Below are positions 7,031 through 16,842 of a stretch of 64,000 nucleotides of DNA, piece after piece (the stretch's first letter is position 1; each line of letters begins with the position of its first letter). Source of the DNA: DASRJG01 sp964647625 (GTDB taxonomy: Bacteria; Acidobacteriota; Polarisedimenticolia; Polarisedimenticolales; DASRJG01). The translations under genes and the position numbers were made by a program. The stretch spans positions 34,951 to 98,950 of the forward strand of contig CAZYHZ010000008.1 of assembly GCA_964647625.1 (NCBI GenBank). Reading direction: 5' to 3'. The notes beneath the pieces are model-generated. The model was not told the DNA's origin. It did not search any database and saw only the letters and a program-made list of their open reading frames with translations.

Positions 7031-9130
7031 ATGCGATGCGTCAGGCGCGTTGCGATAGGGTTTGCCGTTGTTCTCACCGCTGCCGGCCGGGCGGCCGTGG
7101 CACAGTCATGCCCTGGCGATCCATTCGAGCAGGACGACGCGTGCACGCTGTCGCGGACGATGATTGAAGGCGGCGCCTTCCAGACCCACGATTTCTGTGA
7201 CGACGCGGCGGACTGGCTTTCAATGAACGTGTGCGCGGGTCGGAGCTATACGATCGAGACCAGCGGGCTCGGATCCAGCGCGGACACCGTGCTCGAGCTC
7301 TACGCGGGCGACTGCTCCACGCTGTTGGCCTCCGATGACGACGGCGCGGGGGGACGGGCGTCGCGCATCGTCTGGTCCGCATCCGGCGACGGCGTCGTTC
7401 ACGTCCGCGTGAGGCAAAAGGACGGGACCACCGGGGTCAACCGCGATTACGAGGTCGCGGTCAGCGGCGACACCTCTACCTGCGCGACCTGGATCCGCTG
7501 GTACGCCGAGGACGTCGGTGGACCGGTGCCCGACGATCGGCACGTGGAAGCCGGTCTCGCGGCACCCGACGGCGGATCGTTCCTATCCGGGTACCGCGAC
7601 GATCTAACCGGTAGCAAGGCGTGGGTCGGACGCACCGCTCCGTACGGCACTGTCCTCTGGGCCCGCCGGATCGAGACCAACAACCTGCAGTTCAACGCCT
7701 CGATCGCACCGAGCAGCGACGGTGGATTCCTCTACCTCGACGAAATCGCGGTGCCCAACGGCGCGTTTGGGACGTGGGTCGCACGGTTCAGCTCATCCGG
7801 CGCGCTCGTGTGGCAGAAGCAGTTCGGCGGGGGCTCGTCCACGGACATCGCCTACCAGATCGCGGCCACGTCCGGCGGCGGGTTCGTCCTCGCGGGGGAA
7901 ACCGACGGCTTCGGATCTGGCGCGGACACCCAACCCTGGATCGTGAAGGCCGACGGGAACGGCACCGTGCAGTGGAGCATCCGACTGCAGTACTCCGATG
8001 ACGACGTCGCGACGGCGGTCACGCCGCTGCGCGACGGCGGAGTTCTTGTCGCCGGGAACTACTTCGACGCCACCGCCGGAACGTACGACATCTGGGTGGA
8101 GCGGCTCGACGCGTCCGGCACGATCGTCTGGCAGGAAAAGTTCGGTGGGACGGGAGACGACGCGAACGTCGGCTCTCTGATCGAGAATCCCGACGGATCC
8201 CTGCTCGTCGCCGCGAAATCCGAGTCGTTCAGTCCCGTCGCGGGAACCGCTGCGGTGTGGATCCTGGACCTCTCGTCGGCCGGAGCGGTGCAATGGCAGC
8301 GCAGCTACTGGGCGTCGCCCGGCAGTCAGGTTTTCTATGGCCCGCCACGGATGTCCCGGACCCCCGACGGGGGCATTCAGGTCGGAGTATGGCTCAATGG
8401 CGGTTCGCCGCAGGGATCGTGGATCTTCCGAATCGACCCGTCGGGATCGCCACTGTGGCAGTCGGTGCGCGACGAGATAGGCGGGGGGGTGGCGATGCGC
8501 GGCCTCTCCGCCATGCCCGACGGCGGCACGCTGGTCTTCGACGACGGGCCCACGGCGGGCGCGATCCGGCGCGTCGACGCGTCGGGCTCGGTCGCATCCT
8601 GCAGCCCGGTCTCGCCGGCACCCGGTTTCACCCAAATCACGACGACCGCGGCTGTCTCCACGACATCGACCTCGCGTAAGACTTACAACGTTTCGGTCGC
8701 CGCGACGGCATTCGGCGCGACGTCGCTTCCGTTCGCCGATGAGGCGCGCTGTCCGTGCTCGGCTCCTCCCGAGGGCCTCTTCCAGTACGTCGAGTTCGAG
8801 ACTTTGAACCAGGAGTGGCACTGGAACTTCGGACCCACCGGACTCTACTTCGACATGGTGCGCGGCGAGCTTGACACGCTGAGGTCGACCGGCGGGGATT
8901 TCACGGCGGCACTGAACGCCGTCCCCGCCGATCAGAGCGTGTGCTGGTTTGAGAACACCCTCACCACGGATGTGCGCGAGAGCGATATCCCGCTGCCCGA
9001 CTCGGGATTCTTCCTGCTGTTGCGCCCCACCGCGGTGTGCCGGGACAGGGGTGGCTACAATGGCACAGACCCAAGACAGATCGGCGCGCGGGACGCGGAG
9101 ATCAACGCCGCGGCTCGGGCGTGCCCTTGA
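7031..9130 (+). CDS. Secreted PPC-domain and propeller-like repeat protein
   Basis: 699 residues from ATG 7031, chosen because a classic signal peptide starts there (MRCVRRVAIGFAVVLTAAG...AQS); the frame is open further upstream. Residues about 30-150 form a pre-peptidase C-terminal (PPC) domain (PFEQDDACT, ADWLSMNVCAGRSYTI). Residues about 155-540 hold 6-8 repeats of the type DGGFVLAG...WIVKADGNGTVQW, a beta-propeller-like array. The last 110 residues (MVRGELDTLRSTGG...SGFFLLLRP...AARACP) are a divergent copy of the C-terminal module shared by the other giant proteins here. No catalytic residues seen; probably a surface or secreted binding protein. Confidence 0.75.
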   Translation: MRCVRRVAIGFAVVLTAAGRAAVAQSCPGDPFEQDDACTLSRTMIEGGAFQTHDFCDDAADWLSMNVCAGRSYTIETSGLGSSADTVLELYAGDCSTLLASDDDGAGGRASRIVWSASGDGVVHVRVRQKDGTTGVNRDYEVAVSGDTSTCATWIRWYAEDVGGPVPDDRHVEAGLAAPDGGSFLSGYRDDLTGSKAWVGRTAPYGTVLWARRIETNNLQFNASIAPSSDGGFLYLDEIAVPNGAFGTWVARFSSSGALVWQKQFGGGSSTDIAYQIAATSGGGFVLAGETDGFGSGADTQPWIVKADGNGTVQWSIRLQYSDDDVATAVTPLRDGGVLVAGNYFDATAGTYDIWVERLDASGTIVWQEKFGGTGDDANVGSLIENPDGSLLVAAKSESFSPVAGTAAVWILDLSSAGAVQWQRSYWASPGSQVFYGPPRMSRTPDGGIQVGVWLNGGSPQGSWIFRIDPSGSPLWQSVRDEIGGGVAMRGLSAMPDGGTLVFDDGPTAGAIRRVDASGSVASCSPVSPAPGFTQITTTAAVSTTSTSRKTYNVSVAATAFGATSLPFADEARCPCSAPPEGLFQYVEFETLNQEWHWNFGPTGLYFDMVRGELDTLRSTGGDFTAALNAVPADQSVCWFENTLTTDVRESDIPLPDSGFFLLLRPTAVCRDRGGYNGTDPRQIGARDAEINAAARACP

Positions 9131-9255
9131 CGTGTTCGACCCATTCGAACGGGTGTCCCGCGTCGGCGTTGCCGGCCCGTTGATCGCGATCGTGCTCCTG
9201 GCTCTCGCATGATCCGTCGGGTGGCCACAGCGAAGAGGGTGAGGGGGTGATGCAG

Positions 9256-9698
9256 ACGTCGGAGACGTGTTCGCGCCTGATGGGACGCCACGGCTCCGAG
9301 TTCGCATTCGCGCGGCAATCGCCAAGGGCGGTCGGGCGGCGGACGTGTTCCTTCCCGATCGCTTGGTCGCGAAGCTGAAACGGGTCTGGACCTGGAAGAA
9401 GCGGCGCGGCGAATCCCTCGAACCCAACGCTCCCCTCTTCGCCAACCAGTCCGGCCGCCGCATCTCCAAGCGCCGGGTCCAGGTCGCGTGGGCGACGTGG
9501 CAGCGGAAGGCGGGGTTCGATCGGGTCTATGGCTTCCACGCGCTGCGGCACACCGCGGTCACGAACGTCTACCGAGCGTCGAAGGACCTGTTCCTCGCGC
9601 AGAGGTTCGCGCGCCACGTCTCGCCCCTGACGACCACCATTCATACTCATCCGAGCGATCACGACCTTCAGCGCAGGCTGAAGCAGTTGTCCTGCTAG
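9256..9698 (+). pseudogene. Truncated tyrosine recombinase lacking its catalytic Tyr
   Basis: Aligns with the intact recombinases at 22187 and 35129 but begins at their GDVFTPDGTPR segment, so about 55 N-terminal codons, including the first catalytic Arg (GTGLRLGEV), are missing. HALRHTAVT (HxxR) and RHVSPL remain, but the nucleophile region reads TTTIHTHPS where the intact copies read TTTVYTHPS, a Tyr-to-His change. The C-terminus is also diverged (SDHDLQRRLKQLSC). The gene is therefore inactive by two criteria. It lies between two secreted-protein genes and has no promoter or start of its own. Confidence 0.8.
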
Positions 9699-9783
9699 GG
9701 AATCGGCTCGTCAGAGACACGGCGGGGCCATGAGCGTCTCATGGTCGTTATCGGTCCGCCGCGCCAAGCCGGGCGCTCAAAGC

Positions 9784-9816
9784 AAAGGGGCGGGCCCGAT
9801 GGCCCGCCCCCTTTAC
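9784..9816 (-). terminator. Likely bidirectional rho-independent terminator
   Basis: GGGGCGGGCC-CGAT-GGCCCGCCCC, a perfect 10-bp stem with a 4-base loop, flanked by AAA on the left and TTTACG on the right. It lies 30 bases beyond the stop of the minus-strand gene ending at 9841, so it should terminate that gene and could also stop plus-strand read-through from the recombinase relic. Confidence 0.75.
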
Positions 9817-9840
9817 GTTCCGCCGATCGAAGCCTACGGC

Positions 9841-12375
9841 TCAGTTCAGCGTCACGTCATCGAACAGGGTTACGGTCGGATCGCCCGCGTAGTTGTCGTC
9901 GTGGCTTAGGAGCGTGAGCGTGTAGCTCTGGCCAGCCGTGACCGCGGCTGTAACGTTGACCCATGAGCCGTTCGTGACGCACTGCGTTGGGACGAGGGTT
10001 GTCGTCGTCCCGCCGCTCGTCAGCGTGATCTTCATCCAGTCGTAGGTCACCGTGTCGGGGCAGGTCATCTTGTACCAGACAGAGATCTGAGACTTCCCCG
10101 CGGGCACGGTGAAGGTCTGGGTGAAAGTGCTGTCGCCGTTGGTGGGGGACGTAGACCCCGCCCGCGCGGCGTACGTGCCGCTGTGTCCCCCGGTGACCAC
10201 GGAGGTGGTCCCGGAAGTCGTCCAGCCGGCGGCGGTCCCGGTCTCGAACCCTCCGTTCGTGATTCCGGTCGGAGGCGGGGGCGTCGACGTCAGGGACACA
10301 TCGTCGACGAGGGTGAAGGTCGCATCGCCCGCGTAGTTGTCGTCGTGGCTCGTCAGGGTGAGGGTGTAGCTGTGCCCAGCCGTGACCGCCCCGGTCTTGT
10401 TGGTCCATGCGTTCGTCGAGCACGTCTTGGCCAGGAGCGTCGCCGTCGTACCGGCCGTGTTGTCCTTTAGAGTGACGAGCGCCCAATCGTACGTGACGGT
10501 GTCGGGGCAGGTCTCCTTGTACCAGAACGAGAGCCCCGTCGTCCCGGTTGGCGCCGTGAATGTCTGTGAGACGGAGCTGTCGCCGTTTGTCGGGTTCACG
10601 CTCCCGAGCTGAGCGCACGAGGTCCCGCCGTGGCAGCCGGAACTCGCGACGGTTTCGGACGCCCCAGCGGTGGTCCAGCCCGACAGCGTGCCGGCTTCGA
10701 ATCCACCGTTCACGATGCCGCTACCGCTGCTCGAGGTGACGGTAAGCGCGACCGCCGTCGAGTGCGTTGCGCTGGTGCCGGTTCCGGTGACCGTGAGCGA
10801 GTACGAGCCGGCAGCCGCCGAGGACGTGGTCGAGATGGTCAGCGTGGACGACCCTCCCGAGCTCACTGAGGTCGGGTTGAGCGAGGCCGTGACGCCCGAG
10901 GGAGCGCCCGCGACGGACAAGGCGATCGTTTGAGCCGAACCGCTGACGATCGCGGTCTGAATGGTCGAGGTGCCGGAGCTCCCCGCTGCAACGCTCACGC
11001 TCGCCGGGCTCGCCGAAATCGAGAAGTCGTTTCCCACGGGGGCCGTGACGGTGAGCGAGACGGTCGTAGAGTGGCTATTCGTTCCCTCAGTGCCGGTCAC
11101 CGTGAGGGTCGAGGTTCCGGTAGACGCCGCCGAGCTGACCGTGATGTTGAGGGTCGACGAGCCGCCGGATGAAACCGAGGTGGGGCTGAGCGCCGCCGTC
11201 ACGCCCGTCGGCGCGCCAGAAACTGCGAGCGCGACCGTCCCGGAAGACCCGACGGTCGTGGTGCTGATCGTCGAGCTTCCGCTGCCGCCCCGGACGACGG
11301 AAACGCTCGTCGGGCTCGCCGCGATCGTGAAGTCGGGCGTCGCCGTAATCGGCGTGATGCAGTTGTTCTGCGCGTTGGAGAACTCCAGCTGGATGACGTA
11401 CGCTTGGCCATCGGACCCGGTAAACGTCGTCTGCTGCGCGTTGCAGATGTCGCCAATCTCGCCGTTCGTGCTGTCGTACCAGGCGAGCGGGGGGCCGCTC
11501 GCGACAACCGCGAGGCCGACCTCTGCGTCGGTGATCGTCTCGATCATCTCGTGCGACGCGACCGAGGTGTAGTTGCCGAACGTCGATGAGTTCCCGCAGC
11601 CCGTGGCGCAGCCGGAGCCCGGCTGCATGTCGGGGTGGACACCGTAGTAGTACTCCGACCTCTGGCCGCTCGCGGCCACCGTTCCGTGGTAGGCGCAGAA
11701 GCCGCCCGCCTGGCAGGAGTTCGAGCCACCTTGCGTGATCGTGATGTTGGGCGGGAAAAAAATCGCGTAGTAGGTCGTCGCGTTTCCCGCGGCGTCGACG
11801 GTCGGCGCCGGGAGGTGCCCGGCGGCGATCTGGGCGCTGAGCTCGGACTGGATCGTGGCGTCGCTGACCGTCGTCGCAGAGGTGCTCGGAGTGATCGTGA
11901 TCTGGGTGGCGAACCGTCCGGCCGAAATATTCTGATTGGTCTTGGTCCCCTGGTACGAGTTGTTGACGGTGTTGTATTCGCTGTTGAGCCAACTGGCCGA
12001 GCCGTTCAGGGCCTGCTGATAGAACGTCGCCATCGATGGTGCGGTGGTCGAGGTAATGTGGAAGTCGTAGTTCCCCGTCCCCCAGAGAACCTGGACGACC
12101 TGAACTGCCGACACGATCCGCCCGCCGTTGTAGGTCAGATGGGCGCCCGCGGGCGCGGAGAACGGGCGGACCCCCGAATCGCCGACGACCCCGTGCTTCC
12201 AGACGTGCCCTTCCAAGTACTGTCCGTGGAGGTGTTCCTCCGACGGTGGGGGGCTGTTCGATTCCCCGCTATCGCCACGGGCCTTTTCTGCCGACGCGAG
12301 CGTGGGTAGAGCCAGGAGCGCTCCAACAAGAGCGAGCCGAGCCGGGAGATTGGCGCGTGTCTTCAAATCGATCAT
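9841..12375 (-). CDS. Secreted protease-like protein with Ig and two jelly-roll modules
   Basis: 844 residues; signal peptide at 1-29 (LALVGALLALPTLASA). Residues about 80-345 form a domain with ASHEMIETITDAEVG and later GEIGDICNA. This HExxET-type motif, with TD and a downstream acidic GEIGD, recalls secreted metalloprotease-like families found in soil bacteria; activity is inferred only. Next come two serine/threonine-rich Ig-like repeats (about 350-545, each starting DFxIxASPxSVSV). Then two copies of a module of about 135 residues (NGGFExGTxxGWTT ... TLxDDVxL) resembling MAM/CBM jelly rolls. AGGAG lies 8 bases before the ATG. It lacks the YLVRG-type C-terminal module of its neighbours. 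Confidence 0.65.
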   Translation of the reverse strand: MIDLKTRANLPARLALVGALLALPTLASAEKARGDSGESNSPPPSEEHLHGQYLEGHVWKHGVVGDSGVRPFSAPAGAHLTYNGGRIVSAVQVVQVLWGTGNYDFHITSTTAPSMATFYQQALNGSASWLNSEYNTVNNSYQGTKTNQNISAGRFATQITITPSTSATTVSDATIQSELSAQIAAGHLPAPTVDAAGNATTYYAIFFPPNITITQGGSNSCQAGGFCAYHGTVAASGQRSEYYYGVHPDMQPGSGCATGCGNSSTFGNYTSVASHEMIETITDAEVGLAVVASGPPLAWYDSTNGEIGDICNAQQTTFTGSDGQAYVIQLEFSNAQNNCITPITATPDFTIAASPTSVSVVRGGSGSSTISTTTVGSSGTVALAVSGAPTGVTAALSPTSVSSGGSSTLNITVSSAASTGTSTLTVTGTEGTNSHSTTVSLTVTAPVGNDFSISASPASVSVAAGSSGTSTIQTAIVSGSAQTIALSVAGAPSGVTASLNPTSVSSGGSSTLTISTTSSAAAGSYSLTVTGTGTSATHSTAVALTVTSSSGSGIVNGGFEAGTLSGWTTAGASETVASSGCHGGTSCAQLGSVNPTNGDSSVSQTFTAPTGTTGLSFWYKETCPDTVTYDWALVTLKDNTAGTTATLLAKTCSTNAWTNKTGAVTAGHSYTLTLTSHDDNYAGDATFTLVDDVSLTSTPPPPTGITNGGFETGTAAGWTTSGTTSVVTGGHSGTYAARAGSTSPTNGDSTFTQTFTVPAGKSQISVWYKMTCPDTVTYDWMKITLTSGGTTTTLVPTQCVTNGSWVNVTAAVTAGQSYTLTLLSHDDNYAGDPTVTLFDDVTLN

Positions 12376-12829
12376 CAGGCACTCCTTCCGGGTTCATCTC
12401 GGTGGCATCCGAGATGTGATCTCAGCATCGTTGCGCTGCAAGAACCGCAATTGATTTCTCTTGGGTGTCGTCATGGGCACCCCCCGGCAGTCGCTGAACG
12501 CGACATGGAGAAACGGTCTGGTTTCTCCAAGAGACGGAGCCCCCCAAGAGCAATCCGGCCCTTTCTACTGAACTGGAGATGGAAAGTCTCGAACTATTTT
12601 CGGGGAATGGAAACGCTCCTCGCGAGGGCATTCCTAATCACGGCGCTCACTCGGCCGGCCCGGAAGAGCGACGTGCGATTCTGGCCCCAAAACATGCCGC
12701 TAGCTCAACGGTCGGACCCTCGGGACGCTTCCTGCCACGATGCTGTTGCTGCTGGCGTGCCGCATGTCGTGTGGGTGTTCATCGACGACGTGCGGCACAC
12801 ACTCGCGCTTCGCAGCTACGCGGCGCGCG
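12376..12829. other. Intergenic region with hairpins, no gene seen
   Basis: Separates the starts and ends of two minus-strand genes. It contains the leader of the protease-like gene with a perfect 9-bp hairpin (TGGAGAAAC at 12506-12514 with GTTTCTCCA at 12521-12529), which could be part of a structured leader or a processing site. It also contains hairpin copy H2 nearer the kelch gene. I match no known riboswitch and no coding frame. Confidence 0.4.
12757..12798 (-). repeat. Dispersed hairpin, copy H2
   Basis: GTGCCGCATGTCGT (12757-12770) pairs with ACGACGTGCGGCAC (12785-12798), 14 positions with one wobble. It lies about 30 bases beyond the stop of the kelch protein gene, a position suited to a terminator or 3'-end stabilising structure, but there is no U-tract. 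Confidence 0.7.
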
Positions 12830-15800
12830 TCACGGACATGTCGTCGTGATTCGCGGCGATCCGCTTGTCTGGAGGCCCCACGTTCCGATCCCGCACGAAT
12901 TCTCCCCTCGCGACAAATACCAGAACCCAGAATCGACTGAAGGAATCTCAGAGTCGACCATCGTCGGGTCAGTCAAATTCCCGAAGCACACTTCTTCGTT
13001 GCTGGCACCGACCGGCAGCGCCGACATGTTGCCGCGCACCACGTCGTATCGCGTCGCATAGGTCGCGGAGGACCAGCTGTACGTAGCCTTGTCGGCGGCG
13101 GCCGTCACGTCTTGCGTCTCCGGCGGAGCGGTGATGATCGTTCCCGCTTGGCAGGTCCCCGAGGCGCAGGTGTCGCCGGTGGTGCAGGCGTTGCCGTCGT
13201 CGCACGAGGCAGTGTTGTTCGCAAACACGCAGCCCGTGGCCGGGTTGCAGCTATCGTCGGTGCAAAGGTTGTTGTCGTTGCAAACCGTCGGCGCTCCGGG
13301 GCTGCAGATCCCACCACCGCACGTGTCGCCGGTCGTGCATGCGTTGCCGTCATCACACGCGTTCACGTTGTTGGTGTGTACGCAGCCAGTCGCGGGGTCG
13401 CAGCTGTCGTCCGTGCACGGGTTGGTGTCGTTGCAGTTGAGCGCCGCGCCGCCGGCGCAAGCGCCGCCCGAGCATGTGTCACCAATGGTGCAAGCGTTGC
13501 CGTCATCGCAGGAGTTGGTGTTGTTCGTGTAGACACAGCCCGTCGCCCAGTTGCAGGTGTCGCTGGTGCAGACATTGTTGTCATTGCAGACGAGCGGGGT
13601 GCCGGGTTGGCAGGTTCCGCCACCGCACGTGTCATCGGTCGTGCACGCGTTGCCGTCATCGCACGCCGTCAGATTGTTCGTATGGTTGCATCCGCCGGCT
13701 CCGAGGCACACGTCATTGGTGCAAACGTTGCCGTCGTCGCACATCGAGCGGCCACCGTCGTCGACGATTCCGTCGCAGTCGTCGTCGATTCCGTTGCAGC
13801 CCTCCGTGGCGCCGGGATGAATGTTCGGATTCACGTCGTTACAGTCGGTGTGATCGACGACGTAGCCGGCGGGGATCGATCCATCGCAGCGCGGAATCGG
13901 TTGACCCGCGTCACCGAAGCCGTCGCCGTCAGCGTCGCGATAGACGAGGCGACCGTTCGGGCATGCGCAGTAGCGGCCTCCCGTCCTGGTGTCCGGCAGG
14001 CCTCCCCATACGATCATTTCCGTTCCGGTCCAGATTGCGGTGTGATACTGGCGTCCGGCGGGAACGCTGGGTCCGATCGAAGTCGGCAGCCAGCTGTCGG
14101 TCGCGGGGTCATAGCGGCCCCCGCTCGCGACGTAGTCCCCGCTCCACACGATCATCTCGGAGCCCGTCCACACAGCCGATTGGTCCCTGCGGGGCGACGG
14201 GACATTGACCCCGGTCGAAGTGGGGATCCAGGTGTCGGAGACAGGGTTGTAACGACCGCCGGTGTTGGACTCACTGCCGCCGGTCGAGTAATTGTTCCCT
14301 CCCCAGACGATCATCTCCGTTCCCGTCCACACCACCGAGTCCTCGATACGGGTGCCCGAAACGCTTCCTGCGGTCGAGACCGGAGTCCAAGCGTCGGTCG
14401 ACGGATCGTAGCGTCCGCCGCTGGAGGTGGCCCAGAACAACATGCTGCTTCCCGTCCAAAAGGCCCTTTCGTAAGATGACCCGTACGGCGCGTTCGGTCC
14501 GTTAGAAATCGTCGCCCACGTGTCCGACACCGGATCGTAGCGTCCCCCCGACTGATCGGGGCCCCAGACGATCATCTGCGTTCCCGTCCACACCGCGGCG
14601 TGACTCGCGCGTGGCGTTGGGTTATTCACTCCGGTCGAGGTCGGACTCCAGCTGTCCGTGATCGGGTTGTAGCGTCCCCCTGATTGGAACGTACTACCAT
14701 TGTTAACGTTACCGCCCCACACGATCATCTCCGTACCGGTCCACACCGCGGAGTGCCTTTGGCGCGGACTCGGGACCGCCCCCGTCATCGAGGTCGGGAG
14801 CCAGCTGTCGGTGGCCGGCGCATACCGGCCGCCGCTGTTGAACGCGGTTGTGGGGGCGAGAGCGTTCGCGGAGGCTCCTCCCCAGACGATCATCTCGGTC
14901 CCGGTCCAGACCGCCGTATGGAAAACCCGGCCCGCCGGCACACTGGTCGCGCTCGAGGTTGCCACCCAGCTCCCGCTCGACGGATCGAACCGGCCGCCAG
15001 TGTTGAAGTAGATGCTGCCGGAGTTTCCGCCCCAGACGATCATCTCCGATCCCGTCCAGACTGCAGAGTAGCCGGACCTCGGCTGGATCGGGCTTGTGGG
15101 TGTCGCCACCCACGAATCGGTGATGGGCTCGTAGAGGGCCCCGGTGGGGAGATAGGTGCCGCTGCTGTTCGTCCCTCCCCACACGATCATCCTGGAGCCG
15201 GTCCAAAACGCGAAGTGCGTGGAGCGAGCACTCGGAGCTCCCGCGCCGACGGACGTGGCGACCCAACCATTCGTCGCAAGGTTGTAGCGGCCGCCGGAAA
15301 TTAAGTACTGACCACTGTCGTTTGACCCTCCCCAGACGATCATCTCGGACCCCGTCCATACCGCGGAGTGATTCGTGCGGGCGGACGGAACGTTCGCTCC
15401 CGTCGGGATCGGAGTCCAAGCGTCGACCGATGCGTCATATCGAGCCCCGCTGTTGGTCACGGTGCCGCTCGAGGCGTCGGCCCCTCCCCAGACGAGCATT
15501 TCGGTCCCGGTCCACACGGCCGAGTGTCCGGACCGCGCGGTTGGAACGTTGGCCCCGGTCGACGTCGTCAGCCAGCTGTCGCTCACGGGGTTGTACCGGC
15601 CGCCCGTGATTCTGAGGTTGGCAGCCTCGCTCCAGGTGCCTCCCCAGACGACCATCTCCGTACCGGTCCAGACGGCGGTGTGGGACGCGCGCCCGCGGGG
15701 CGTGTTCGCTCCGGTCGAGATCGGCAACCAAGAATCGCCGATCGGGTCGTATCGGCCACCCGAGTTGAGGTACGGCGGAGTGGGACCTTCACCGAGGCCG

Positions 15801-16627
15801 TTTCTTCCTCCCCAGACAATCATCTCGGTCCCGGACCAGATCGCCGTGTGAAGGGAGCGCGGTGAGGGGACATTGGCTCCGATCGATACCGCGGACCATG
15901 TGTCGGTCGCTGGATTGTATCGACCGCCGGTGTTGGTCCAATTGCCGTCTCCGATTCCACCCCAGACGATCACTTCCGATCCCGTCCAGACTGCGGTGTG
16001 CGCATACCGACCGTCGGGCACGTCGGTGTACGTCGGCGACCAGGTGTCGTTCGCGCATCCGGTTGCGGCAAGCGTCGGCAGGGCGAGCGCCCGCGAAACG
16101 GACTCGAGGCCGGCCGGCTGTTTGTCTCGTTCGGCCCTCCACCAGTCATCGAACGATGGCTTGGGTCCGGATGAATCTTGGAGCCTCTCGTCACTCGCGA
16201 ACCAGTTGCGAGCCAAGCGGTCGACGAGCAACGGCCGTACCAATGTCTCGGCGATCAGCAGCGCGTCGCCATGGAGCGCGTCGAACAACTCCTGCAAGAC
16301 CAGGGGATCCCGTGAGCCGCGGGCCATCCGATTCAGCTCGGCTTGGAGCTGCTCGGCGGAAACGGGGCGCTGCCAGATCGTTTCTAGCGCTTTCGACTTC
16401 CTGAGGTAGTCGTCCACCTTGGCACGGATGGCCTCATTGGACATCACCGCGGCGAGCGACGGTTTGCGGCCGGGATTTTCCTTGGGCCAGATCCGATGGT
16501 TCCAATAGACCTGCTCGATGGCGCGTTGCGCGTTCACGCGATCCTCAAAGGTCAGCTCGCGCGCTTGCCCCCGGCTCGCAGCGAACAGCCCCGCGACGAG
16601 TACGGCGTAGACGACGAACTTCCTCAT
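12830..16627 (-). CDS. Secreted 14-repeat kelch-like protein with MopE and Cys-rich repeats
   Basis: 1265 residues from ATG 16627; the frame is open 45 codons further, but the signal peptide starts here (MRKFVVYAVLVAGLFAASRG). Residues about 25-150 are an N-terminal helical domain (RAIEQVYWNHRIWPKENPG) shared with the gene at 36854. About 195-915 hold 14 kelch-like repeats of the type HTAVWTGTEMIVWGG...GGRYNPxTDSW. Then comes a MopE-type calcium motif (RDADGDGFGDAG, DCNDVNPNIHPGA, NGIDDDCDG) and nine CDDGNACTxxDTC-type repeats (about 975-1160). The final 100 residues are the shared C-terminal module (YDVVRG, WYLSRGENSCGIGTWG, TTTCP). Probably a surface beta-propeller adhesin or structural protein. 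Confidence 0.8.
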   Translation of the reverse strand: MRKFVVYAVLVAGLFAASRGQARELTFEDRVNAQRAIEQVYWNHRIWPKENPGRKPSLAAVMSNEAIRAKVDDYLRKSKALETIWQRPVSAEQLQAELNRMARGSRDPLVLQELFDALHGDALLIAETLVRPLLVDRLARNWFASDERLQDSSGPKPSFDDWWRAERDKQPAGLESVSRALALPTLAATGCANDTWSPTYTDVPDGRYAHTAVWTGSEVIVWGGIGDGNWTNTGGRYNPATDTWSAVSIGANVPSPRSLHTAIWSGTEMIVWGGRNGLGEGPTPPYLNSGGRYDPIGDSWLPISTGANTPRGRASHTAVWTGTEMVVWGGTWSEAANLRITGGRYNPVSDSWLTTSTGANVPTARSGHSAVWTGTEMLVWGGADASSGTVTNSGARYDASVDAWTPIPTGANVPSARTNHSAVWTGSEMIVWGGSNDSGQYLISGGRYNLATNGWVATSVGAGAPSARSTHFAFWTGSRMIVWGGTNSSGTYLPTGALYEPITDSWVATPTSPIQPRSGYSAVWTGSEMIVWGGNSGSIYFNTGGRFDPSSGSWVATSSATSVPAGRVFHTAVWTGTEMIVWGGASANALAPTTAFNSGGRYAPATDSWLPTSMTGAVPSPRQRHSAVWTGTEMIVWGGNVNNGSTFQSGGRYNPITDSWSPTSTGVNNPTPRASHAAVWTGTQMIVWGPDQSGGRYDPVSDTWATISNGPNAPYGSSYERAFWTGSSMLFWATSSGGRYDPSTDAWTPVSTAGSVSGTRIEDSVVWTGTEMIVWGGNNYSTGGSESNTGGRYNPVSDTWIPTSTGVNVPSPRRDQSAVWTGSEMIVWSGDYVASGGRYDPATDSWLPTSIGPSVPAGRQYHTAIWTGTEMIVWGGLPDTRTGGRYCACPNGRLVYRDADGDGFGDAGQPIPRCDGSIPAGYVVDHTDCNDVNPNIHPGATEGCNGIDDDCDGIVDDGGRSMCDDGNVCTNDVCLGAGGCNHTNNLTACDDGNACTTDDTCGGGTCQPGTPLVCNDNNVCTSDTCNWATGCVYTNNTNSCDDGNACTIGDTCSGGACAGGAALNCNDTNPCTDDSCDPATGCVHTNNVNACDDGNACTTGDTCGGGICSPGAPTVCNDNNLCTDDSCNPATGCVFANNTASCDDGNACTTGDTCASGTCQAGTIITAPPETQDVTAAADKATYSWSSATYATRYDVVRGNMSALPVGASNEEVCFGNLTDPTMVDSEIPSVDSGFWYLSRGENSCGIGTWGLQTSGSPRITTTCP

Positions 16628-16787
16628 GTCGAGCCCCCAATCGGCCAGAATTTTCGCTGGTTCTTCGTCCACGTCAATGGCGGACTGTCGGTTCGCTAGA
16701 TTCGTGGCGACTCGCCTGCACTCCAGAAGCGTCGGAGCGTCCGAATTGGACCGGGGCGGCACGGCCGCCTGCTCAAGCCGAGTGTGC

Positions 16788-16825
16788 GCCGCACGTCGTC
16801 CCTCTACTGCGTCACGACATGCGGC
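16788..16825 (+). repeat. Dispersed hairpin, copy H3
   Basis: GCCGCACGTCGT (16788-16799) and ACGACATGCGGC (16814-16825) around a 14-base spacer, identical in both arms to H1 and H5. It sits just upstream of the serine-recombinase relic and inside the long duplicated segment. Confidence 0.7.
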
Positions 16826-16842
16826 ATGTCATCGCGCATTGA

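Noticed and set aside
7793..9469. 558-codon minus-strand frame
   Set aside because: Spans the opposite strand of two unrelated genes (the PPC protein and the recombinase relic), which no real single gene would do.
12376..12530. Riboswitch in the leader of the protease-like gene
   Set aside because: A good hairpin is present, but I could not match any conserved riboswitch core.
13112..14479. 455-codon plus-strand frame antisense to the kelch gene
   Set aside because: Composition is V/A/R-rich without domain logic, and it mirrors repeats of the minus-strand kelch gene; a shadow of GC-rich periodic coding.
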